Part shown: piece after piece, positions 57,558 through 64,000 of the stretch
How the letters are laid out: every line of letters begins with the position of its first letter
Numbering within the stretch: the first letter of the stretch is position 1
Source of the DNA: Siccibacter turicensis LMG 23730
GTDB taxonomy: Bacteria > Pseudomonadota > Gammaproteobacteria > Enterobacterales > Enterobacteriaceae
DNA length: 64,000 nucleotides
Direction: 5' to 3'
Assembly: GCF_000463155.2 (NCBI RefSeq)
Contig: NZ_AWFZ01000028.1
Location: 124,001 to 188,000, forward strand
Made by a program: the position numbers and the translations under genes
The notes under the pieces: model-generated
Databases searched by the model: none
What the model was told of the DNA's origin: nothing
Seen by the model: the letters and a program-made list of their open reading frames with translations, nothing else

Positions 57558-60309
57558 GTTATTTTCCGCATTCCGAAAAGAGAAGATCTGGGACTTCCAC
57601 GGCGGCATCCATCCGCCGGAGATGAAGACCCTGTCAAACGGCACGCCGCTGCGTCAGGTTCCCCTGCCGGGCCGGCTGGTGATCCCGCTTAAACAGCATA
57701 TCGGTGCCGAAGGTGAACTGTGCGTGGCGCCGGGCGATCGTGTGCTGCGCGGCCAGCCGCTGACCCGCGGGCGCGGGCGCATGCTGCCGGTACACGCCCC
57801 GACCTCCGGAACGGTGATCGCGATTGCGCCCCACTCTACCGCACATCCCTCTGCGCTGGCGGAGCTGTCGGTGATTATCGATGCGGACGGCGAAGACCGC
57901 TGGATCGAGCGCGACGCCTGGCCGGACTACGCCTCCCGCAGCCGCGAGGAGCTGATTGCGCGCATCCACCAGTTCGGCGTTGCCGGTCTGGGCGGCGCAG
58001 GCTTCCCCACCGGCAACAAGCTGGCGGGCGGCGGCGACAACATTGACACCCTGATTATCAACGCCGCAGAGTGCGAGCCCTACATCACCGCCGACGATCG
58101 GCTGATGCAGGACTGCGCCGCGCAGGTGGTGGAAGGTATCCGCATCCTGGCGCATATCCTGCAGCCGCGTGAAGTGCTGATCGGCATCGAGGATAACAAG
58201 CCGCAGGCCATTTCGATGCTGCGCGCGGTGCTGGGTGACGAATACCGCATCAAGCTGCGCGTGATCCCCACTAAATACCCTTCCGGCGGCGCCAAACAGC
58301 TCACCCAAATCCTTACCGGGAAGCAGGTGCCCCACGGCGGGCGTTCGTCCGATATCGGCGTGCTGATGCAGAACGTCGGCACAGCCTACGCGGTGAAACG
58401 CGCCATCATCGACGGCGAACCGCTGACCGAACGCGTGGTGACGCTCACCGGTGAAGCCGTGGGCCGTCCAGGCAACGTCTGGGCGCGTCTGGGGACGCCG
58501 GTGCGTCATCTGCTGGAGAACGCCGGATTTATTCCCACTAGCGAGCAGCTGGTGATCATGGGCGGCCCGCTGATGGGCTTCACCCTGCCGTGGCTGGATG
58601 TCCCGGTGGTGAAAATCACTAACTGCCTGCTGGCGCCGTCGGCAAGCGAAATGGGCGACACGCCGCAGGAGAAAGGCTGCATTCGCTGCAGCGCCTGCGC
58701 CGACGCTTGCCCGGCGGATCTGCTGCCGCAGCAGCTGTACTGGTTCAGCAAGGGCCAGCAGCATGACAAAGCCACCGCGCACAATCTGGCGGACTGCATT
58801 GAGTGCGGGGCCTGCGCCTGGGTCTGCCCGAGCAATATCCCGCTGGTGCAGTATTTCCGTCAGGAGAAAGCTGAAATCCGCGCTATCGCCGACGATGAGC
58901 GCCGCGCCGCCGAAGCCAAAGCCCGGTTTGAAGCACGCCAGGCGCGCCTTGAGCGTGACAAGCTGGCGCGAGCCGAGCGCCATAAAAAATCCGCGGTGCA
59001 GCCTTCAGGCGAAGATAAAGACGCGGTCAACGCCGCGCTGGCCCGCATCCGTGACAAACAGGCCGCCGCCGCAGAGCCTGTTAACGTGGTAGCCGGTGCG
59101 ACACCGGATAACAGCGCGGTCATCGCCGCCCGGGAAGCGCGTAAAGCGCAGGCCCGCGCCCGTCAGGCTGAGAAAGCCCAGGCAGAGGCTGCCAGCGCCG
59201 CCGATCCGCGTAAAGCCGCGGTGGAAGCCGCCATTGCCCGCGCCAAAGCCCGTAAAGCGGCTGAGGCCGATAACAGCGTTGCTGACGCCCCTGCCCAGGC
59301 TAACGCCGGTGAGGCAGTTGACCCACGCAAAGCCGCGGTGGAAGCCGCTATCGCCCGTGCCAAAGCGCGTAAAGCGGCCCAGGCCGATAACAGCGTTGCT
59401 GACGCCCCTGCCCAGGCTGACGCCGGTGAGGCAGTTGACCCACGCAAAGCCGCGGTGGAAGCCGCTATCGCCCGGGCCAAAGCACGTAAAGCGGCCCAGG
59501 CCGCCGAGGCAGCGTCTGGCTCCGCTGAGGAAGTGACAGACAACGCAGCGGCGACAGACGCGATTGACCCGCGCAAAGCCGCAGTGGAAGCCGCTATCGC
59601 CCGTGCCAAAGCGCGTAAAGCGGCCCAGGCCGCTGAAGCAGCGTCTGGCTCTGCTGAGGAAGTGACAGACAACGCAGCGGCGACAGACGCGGTTGACCCA
59701 CGCAAAGCCGCGGTGGAAGCCGCTATCGCCCGTGCCAAAGCGCGTAAGGCAGCCCAGGCCGCCGAAGCAGCGTCCGACACCGCGACGGAAGTGACAGACA
59801 ACGCAGCGGTGTCGGACGCGGTTGACCCGCGTAAAGCCGCGGTGGAAGCCTCTATCGCCCGCGCTAAAGCGCGCAAAGCGGCCCAGGCCGCCGAGGCAGC
59901 GTCCGACACCGCGACGGAAAGTGCGGAGCAGGCAGCAGCCACGCCAACGGCGGCCGAAGTGGTCGATCCGCGTAAGGCTGCCGTCGAGGCCGCTATCGCC
60001 CGCGCCAAAGCCCGCAAGGCCGCGCAGGCGGAACAGGCGGCACGCTCCGCCACCGATGTGATCCCGCCAGAGGCAGAAGCCTCGGTCATTTCCCAGGTGG
60101 AAGCTGAGGATCCGCGTAAAGCGGCGGTTGAGGCAGCGATTGCCCGCGCCAAAGCGCGCAAGGCCGCGCTGGCGGCCAACGAATCCTCGGATGACAACAG
60201 CGACGCCGCAGACGCGAGCAGCGACGAAACACGTAAAGCGGCGGTGGCTGCCGCTATTGCCAGGGTTCAGGCACGTAAAGCCGCACAGAAAGTGGTTAAC
60301 GAGGAATAA
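57550..60309 (+). CDS. rsxC: Rsx/Rnf complex subunit C with extended Ala/Lys repeat tail
   Basis: 919 residues, longer than E. coli RsxC (about 740). The N-terminal part (residues 1-450) has the NADH/FMN-binding [13 protein letters not shown] and two ferredoxin motifs [12 protein letters not shown] and [12 protein letters not shown]. After a charged coiled-coil stretch (about 450-550) come eight full repeats of a roughly 39-48 residue unit starting [20 protein letters not shown], plus a degenerate ninth. The catalytic core is complete; the length difference lies in the repeats. Confidence 0.96.
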   Translation: MFKLFSAFRKEKIWDFHGGIHPPEMKTLSNGTPLRQVPLPGRLVIPLKQHIGAEGELCVAPGDRVLRGQPLTRGRGRMLPVHAPTSGTVIAIAPHSTAHPSALAELSVIIDADGEDRWIERDAWPDYASRSREELIARIHQFGVAGLGGAGFPTGNKLAGGGDNIDTLIINAAECEPYITADDRLMQDCAAQVVEGIRILAHILQPREVLIGIEDNKPQAISMLRAVLGDEYRIKLRVIPTKYPSGGAKQLTQILTGKQVPHGGRSSDIGVLMQNVGTAYAVKRAIIDGEPLTERVVTLTGEAVGRPGNVWARLGTPVRHLLENAGFIPTSEQLVIMGGPLMGFTLPWLDVPVVKITNCLLAPSASEMGDTPQEKGCIRCSACADACPADLLPQQLYWFSKGQQHDKATAHNLADCIECGACAWVCPSNIPLVQYFRQEKAEIRAIADDERRAAEAKARFEARQARLERDKLARAERHKKSAVQPSGEDKDAVNAALARIRDKQAAAAEPVNVVAGATPDNSAVIAAREARKAQARARQAEKAQAEAASAADPRKAAVEAAIARAKARKAAEADNSVADAPAQANAGEAVDPRKAAVEAAIARAKARKAAQADNSVADAPAQADAGEAVDPRKAAVEAAIARAKARKAAQAAEAASGSAEEVTDNAAATDAIDPRKAAVEAAIARAKARKAAQAAEAASGSAEEVTDNAAATDAVDPRKAAVEAAIARAKARKAAQAAEAASDTATEVTDNAAVSDAVDPRKAAVEASIARAKARKAAQAAEAASDTATESAEQAAATPTAAEVVDPRKAAVEAAIARAKARKAAQAEQAARSATDVIPPEAEASVISQVEAEDPRKAAVEAAIARAKARKAALAANESSDDNSDAADASSDETRKAAVAAAIARVQARKAAQKVVNEE
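59203..60300 (+). repeat. Tandem repeat array inside rsxC
   Basis: Eight full copies of a coding unit beginning GATCCGCGTAAAGCC-like, followed by a degenerate ninth. Copies 3 to 5 (about 59567-59900) are nearly identical at DNA level, including the spacer AAGTGACAGACAACGCAGCG, showing recent duplication. Repeat number is likely to vary between strains. Confidence 0.9.
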
Positions 60310-61362
60310 ATGGTTTTCAGAATCGCAAGCTCGCCCTACACCCATAACCAGCGCCAGACCGCACGCATCATGCTGCTGGTCTGCCTTGCGGCCCTGCCGG
60401 GTATCGCGGTGCAGTGGTTCTATTTCGGCTGGGGCACCCTGGTGCAGACCGGCCTCGCTATCGTGGCGGCGCTGCTGGCGGAAAGTCTGGTGGTACGGCT
60501 GCGCAAGCAGAATGTCACCGCGCAGCTGCGCGACAACTCTGCGATGCTTACCGGGCTGCTGCTGGGCATCAGCCTGCCGCCGCTGGCGCCGTGGTGGATG
60601 GTGGTCCTCGGCACGGTGTTTGCGGTCATTATCGCCAAGCAGCTCTACGGCGGCCTGGGGCATAACCCGTTCAACCCGGCCATGATTGGCTACGTTGTGC
60701 TGCTGATCTCCTTCCCGGTGCAGATGACCAGCTGGCTGCCACCGCAGGAGATCGCCGCCACGACGCCGGGCTTTATGGATACCCTGGCGGTGATCTTCAC
60801 CGGCCACACCGCGACGGGGCTGAATGCCGATACGCTGCGGGCAGGCATCGACGGCATCAGTCAGGCAACGCCCCTGGATACCTTTAAAACCGGTTTACGC
60901 GCCGGGCACAGCGTGGATGCGGTGATGGAGATGCCAATCTACCGCGGCGTGCTGGCCGGGGTCGGCTGGCAGTGGGTTAACGTCGCGTTCCTGCTCGGCG
61001 GCCTGTTTATGATCGGGAAAAACACCATTCGCTGGCATATCCCTGTGAGCTTCCTGCTGTCGCTGACGGTCTGCGCGACGCTGGGCTGGCTGTTCTCGCC
61101 TCAGACCCTGGCCTCGCCGCTGGTACACCTCTTCTCCGGCGCCACCATGCTGGGGGCGTTCTTTATTCTGACCGACCCGGTTACCGCCTCCACCACCAAT
61201 AAAGGGCGTCTGCTGTTCGGTGCCCTGGCGGGCCTGCTGGTCTGGCTGATCCGCAGCTTTGGGGGCTATCCGGATGGCGTCGCCTTCGCCGTGCTGCTGG
61301 CTAACATGACCGTGCCGCTGATCGACTACTACACGCGTCCGCGCGTTTACGGGCATCGCTAA
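60310..61362 (+). CDS. rsxD: Rsx/Rnf complex subunit D (FMN-binding membrane subunit)
   Basis: 350 residues, about ten helices. The FMN-attaching threonine is in [12 protein letters not shown], matching the family position. It begins directly after the rsxC stop. Confidence 0.96.
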   Translation: MVFRIASSPYTHNQRQTARIMLLVCLAALPGIAVQWFYFGWGTLVQTGLAIVAALLAESLVVRLRKQNVTAQLRDNSAMLTGLLLGISLPPLAPWWMVVLGTVFAVIIAKQLYGGLGHNPFNPAMIGYVVLLISFPVQMTSWLPPQEIAATTPGFMDTLAVIFTGHTATGLNADTLRAGIDGISQATPLDTFKTGLRAGHSVDAVMEMPIYRGVLAGVGWQWVNVAFLLGGLFMIGKNTIRWHIPVSFLLSLTVCATLGWLFSPQTLASPLVHLFSGATMLGAFFILTDPVTASTTNKGRLLFGALAGLLVWLIRSFGGYPDGVAFAVLLANMTVPLIDYYTRPRVYGHR

Positions 61363-61364
61363 TT

Positions 61365-61991
61365 ATGGACATGCTGAAAGCGATTCAAAAACATGGCGTG
61401 ACGCTGGCGATCTTCGCCGCCGCCACCACCGGTTTAACCGCGCTGGTCAATGAGCTGACCCGGACCACCATCGCCGGCCAGGCCGCCGAACAGCAAAAAG
61501 CCCTGTTCGACCAGGTGATGCCCGCCGATCTCTACGATAATGACCTGCAGCACAGCTGTTTTGTGGTCAACGACATGCAGCTTGGCAGCGGCAGCCACCG
61601 GATTTACGTGGCGCGCAAAGCCGGTCAGCCAACCGGTGTGGTGATGGAAGCCACTGCGCCTGACGGCTATTCGGGTGCCATTCAGCTGCTGGTGGGTACC
61701 GATTTTTCCGGCACCGTGCAGGGTACGCGGGTGACGGAGCACCACGAAACGCCGGGGCTGGGGGATAAAATTGAGCTGCGCCTGAGCGACTGGATCCTCT
61801 CCTTCAACGGCAAGCGTATTCAGGGTGCGGCGGACAGCAGCTTCGCGGTGAAAAAAGACGGCGGCCAGTTCGATCAGTTTACCGGGGCGACCATTACCCC
61901 GCGTGCGGTGGTCAACGCCGTAAAACGTGCCGGGCTGTACGCGCAAACGTTGCCCAACCAGCTTGAGCGCCTGCCGGCCTGCGAGGAGTAA
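61365..61991 (+). CDS. rsxG: Rsx/Rnf complex subunit G (covalent FMN)
   Basis: 208 residues; one N-terminal membrane helix (residues 10-30) and a periplasmic FMN domain. FMN is linked to the second Thr of FTGATIT near the C-terminus. Two bases separate it from rsxD. Confidence 0.96.
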   Translation: MDMLKAIQKHGVTLAIFAAATTGLTALVNELTRTTIAGQAAEQQKALFDQVMPADLYDNDLQHSCFVVNDMQLGSGSHRIYVARKAGQPTGVVMEATAPDGYSGAIQLLVGTDFSGTVQGTRVTEHHETPGLGDKIELRLSDWILSFNGKRIQGAADSSFAVKKDGGQFDQFTGATITPRAVVNAVKRAGLYAQTLPNQLERLPACEE

Positions 61992-61993
61992 TC

Positions 61994-62680
61994 ATGAACC
62001 AGATTAAAGAGATTATCGTACAGGGGCTGTGGAAGAATAACTCGGCGCTGGTGCAGCTGCTGGGTCTCTGCCCGCTGCTGGCCGTGACCTCGACCGCCAC
62101 CAACGCGCTCGGACTGGGGCTTGCCACCACGCTGGTGCTGACCCTTACCAACTTCTCCATTTCCCTCTTCCGCCGCTGGATGCCCGAGAGCATCCGTATT
62201 CCGATTTACGTGATGATCATTGCGTCGGTGGTGAGCGTGGTGCAGATGCTGATTAACGCCTATGCGTTCGGGCTCTACCAGTCGCTCGGCATCTTTATTC
62301 CGCTTATCGTCACCAACTGCATCGTGGTGGGCCGCGCGGAAGCCTTTGCCGCGCGTAACGGGCCGTTCCTCTCGGCGCTGGATGGCTTTGCGATTGGCCT
62401 GGGCGCGACCTGCACCATGTTTGTGCTAGGGTCGCTGCGCGAGATCCTCGGCAACGGGACGCTGTTTGATGGCGCCGACGGCCTGCTCGGCAGCTGGGCA
62501 AAAGCCCTGCGCATCGAGGTGTTCCACACCGATACCCCGTTCCTGCTGGCGATGCTGCCGCCGGGCGCGTTTATCGGCCTCGGTATGCTGCTGGCGATCA
62601 AATATCTGATCGACGAGAAGAAAAAAGCCCGCCGCGCTGCACCGCAGCCGGTGGTGGAAGGGACGCCTGAGAAAGCCTGA
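61994..62680 (+). CDS. rsxE: Rsx/Rnf complex subunit E
   Basis: 228-residue membrane subunit related to RsxA ([20 protein letters not shown]). The stop overlaps the nth start (TGATG). It ends with a basic tail KKKARRAA. Confidence 0.96.
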   Translation: MNQIKEIIVQGLWKNNSALVQLLGLCPLLAVTSTATNALGLGLATTLVLTLTNFSISLFRRWMPESIRIPIYVMIIASVVSVVQMLINAYAFGLYQSLGIFIPLIVTNCIVVGRAEAFAARNGPFLSALDGFAIGLGATCTMFVLGSLREILGNGTLFDGADGLLGSWAKALRIEVFHTDTPFLLAMLPPGAFIGLGMLLAIKYLIDEKKKARRAAPQPVVEGTPEKA

Positions 62681-63318
62681 TGAATAATGCGAAACGGCGG
62701 GAGATCCTGACGCGCCTGCGCGACAACAACCCGCATCCAACCACCGAACTCAATTTCACTTCACCCTTTGAGCTGCTGATCGCCGTGCTGCTCTCGGCTC
62801 AGGCCACCGACGTCAGCGTCAACAAGGCTACCGCCCTGCTCTATCCGGTGGCTAACACCCCGCAGGCTATGCTGGCGCTGGGCGTTGAGGGGGTGAAGTC
62901 CTATATCAAAACCATCGGCCTGTTTAACAGCAAAGCGGAAAACGTCATCAAGACCTGCCGCATCTTGCTGGAGCAGCACGGCGGCGAGGTGCCAGAAGAT
63001 CGCGCCGCCCTTGAGGCGCTGCCCGGTGTCGGGCGCAAGACCGCTAACGTGGTGCTCAATACCGCCTTTGGCTGGCCGACGATTGCGGTTGATACCCATA
63101 TCTTCCGCGTCTGCAATCGTACCCGCTTCGCGCCTGGCAAAAACGTCGAACAGGTGGAGGAGAAGCTGCTCAAGGTGGTACCCGCCGAGTTTAAGGTCGA
63201 CTGCCACCACTGGTTCATCCTTCACGGGCGCTACACCTGCATCGCCCGTAAGCCTCGCTGCGGCTCCTGCCTTATCGAAGATCTCTGCGAGTATCCGGAG
63301 AAGGTTTACCCCGAATAA
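62680..63318 (+). CDS. nth: Endonuclease III
   Basis: 212 residues. DNA glycosylase/AP lyase for oxidised pyrimidines. Helix-hairpin-helix LEALPGVGRKTANVVLNTAFG with catalytic Lys and, further on, Asp in VDTHIFRVCNR; C-terminal [4Fe-4S] cluster CIARKPRCGSCLIEDLC. Last gene of the rsx operon. Confidence 0.97.
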   Translation: MNNAKRREILTRLRDNNPHPTTELNFTSPFELLIAVLLSAQATDVSVNKATALLYPVANTPQAMLALGVEGVKSYIKTIGLFNSKAENVIKTCRILLEQHGGEVPEDRAALEALPGVGRKTANVVLNTAFGWPTIAVDTHIFRVCNRTRFAPGKNVEQVEEKLLKVVPAEFKVDCHHWFILHGRYTCIARKPRCGSCLIEDLCEYPEKVYPE

Positions 63319-63936
63319 GTCGGCGGCCCGGGCAGTACACCATGCCGTCCGGGCCGTGCAGCGTGAAATAAAGGGTAACTTTATTCATGATGCTTATTGG
63401 GGTTAAATAATGCATTCATGCGCTAAACAAGACTAATCCGCTGCGGCTAATCGCCTCACCAGGTTAATCCTTTTTTTTCGACTGGAATTTTCTATAAATA
63501 TGTGACGGGGATCACTTTGATAACAATGTGTTAAAAACGCGCATGTTTTCACCGATTTTTATGCCGCGATCCCCGGCCCGCAGGGATTCAGGGCAATACA
63601 TATCACCAGCATTTTCCCCACAGCTAATCGATATCACCACGTTTTTGCTTATCGACCAGAACATATCACCACACCCCCCAAATATCTGCCGCTAACCAGA
63701 CGAAAAAGCTGCCGTTTCCCTTACCATAATATTTAACCATCGATAACAAATTCAGATTTGGAGCATTATTCCGCGTCGCTTATATGTAACAGATTATTAC
63801 AAAAGCCTTGCCTGCGCGCCCAGGATAGTGAACATTACCCGCCGTTTCCCTCCCTTATAACAAAAACAGCGGCTGCCGAAAGCGCATCACGCTGTCAGCA
63901 CCCCCGTTACTACGGGATGTAAAAAAAGAGGTATAT
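63319..63936. promoter_or_regulatory. dtpA upstream region with three spaced ATATCACCA repeats
   Basis: The 618 bp stretch between nth and dtpA is AT-rich and contains no gene. The 9-mer ATATCACCA occurs at 63600-63608, 63631-63639 and 63663-63671, with 31 and 32 bp spacing, about three helical turns. They face the same side of the DNA and are candidate binding sites for a regulator of dtpA. OmpR controls dtpA in E. coli, but the motif does not clearly match OmpR sites. Confidence 0.5.
63325..63355 (+). terminator. Hairpin after nth
   Basis: GGCCCGG/CCGGGCC stem with inner GGCA/TGCC pairing, 6 bp after the nth stop. No T-run follows, so it may be an mRNA end-stabilising structure more than a true terminator. 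Confidence 0.5.
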
Positions 63937-64000
63937 GTGTCGACTGCAAACAAGAAACCAACTCAGAGCGTGAGTCTCAACGCTTTTAAACAACCGAAAT
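63937..64000 (+). CDS. dtpA: Dipeptide/tripeptide permease A, N-terminus only
   Basis: The first 21 residues (STANKKPTQSVSLNAFKQPK after the start) match E. coli DtpA/TppB, a proton-coupled POT-family transporter. Start is GTG at 63937, as in E. coli, with GAGGTAT upstream. The gene continues past the window. Its position after nth agrees with E. coli. Confidence 0.93.
   Translation, partial: MSTANKKPTQSVSLNAFKQPK

Noticed and set aside
59203-60300. Possible CRISPR array because of regular repeats
   Set aside because: Repeats are long, protein-coding in frame, and spacers are also repeated; no cas genes nearby.
59005-60807. Long minus-strand open frame of 600 codons, and a second of 344 codons, opposite rsxC
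   Set aside because: They mirror the Ala/Lys repeat of rsxC, whose GC-rich codons rarely give stops on the other strand. Neither has a ribosome-binding site or recognisable domain.
63600-63671. CRISPR-like short repeats before dtpA
   Set aside because: Only a 9 bp repeat in three copies, too short for CRISPR; better explained as protein-binding sites.

Overview
The window is chromosomal DNA of a GC-rich member of the Enterobacterales, close to Enterobacter, Klebsiella or Kosakonia; the genus cannot be fixed from the sequence alone. From about 24.8 kb to the right edge the gene order follows the Escherichia coli terminus region: smrA, mcaS, ogt, fnr, uspE, pntBA, ydgH, ydgI, folM, rstAB, TerB/tus, fumC, fumA, manA, ydgA, malI/malXY, add, ydgJ, cnu, ydgK, rsxABCDGE, nth, dtpA. 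A TerB-type replication fork barrier just before tus confirms the position. The left 24 kb is accessory metabolism more typical of Klebsiella and Enterobacter.

Left part, 1 to 25 kb. A malonate decarboxylase operon on the minus strand (mdcA, B, C, D, E, F, G, H; mdcH is cut by the window edge) makes the carrier protein, its unusual prosthetic group, the decarboxylase subunits and a malonate importer. It is followed by a small two-gene locus of unknown function whose second gene looks frameshifted. A complete galactitol operon comes next (gatZABCDY, minus strand) with divergent gatR and repeated TTCGTTWA-like motifs in the shared promoter. Then come an SOS-controlled umuD; a TetR regulator divergent from a RidA-like protein and a DUF1272 protein, with two near-identical palindromic operators; a CGNR regulator divergent from a dehalogenase-like hydrolase, with three copies of a 30 to 31 bp inverted repeat; a ProP-like transporter; a MarR regulator with a DUF2623 (YghW-like) gene; a two-gene UbiD-type aromatic acid decarboxylase (C and D subunits, no B subunit); and a solitary SOS-controlled umuC next to SOS-controlled smrA.

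Middle, 25 to 53 kb. The small RNA McaS with a CRP-like site lies between smrA and ogt. FNR with its own operator, UspE, an MscS-family channel, transhydrogenase PntAB, YdgH, an arginine:ornithine antiporter-like protein, FolM, the RstAB two-component system with a PhoP-like box, Tus, the two fumarases, mannose-6-phosphate isomerase, YdgA, the MalI/MalXY system and adenosine deaminase follow.

Right part, 51 to 64 kb. A YfeH-like transporter and a GH1 enzyme with a phospho-sugar type motif flank ydgJ. Cnu, YdgK and the seven-gene rsxABCDGE-nth operon follow; RsxC carries an enlarged Ala/Lys repeat tail. A 0.6 kb AT-rich region with three evenly spaced 9 bp repeats leads to the start of dtpA at the right edge.

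No rRNA, tRNA, CRISPR array, insertion sequence or prophage was recognised. The most promising new material is the 6.9 to 7.6 kb gene pair, the 31 bp triple inverted repeat of the CGNR locus, the split umuD/umuC arrangement, and the decarboxylase lacking its flavin prenyltransferase subunit.
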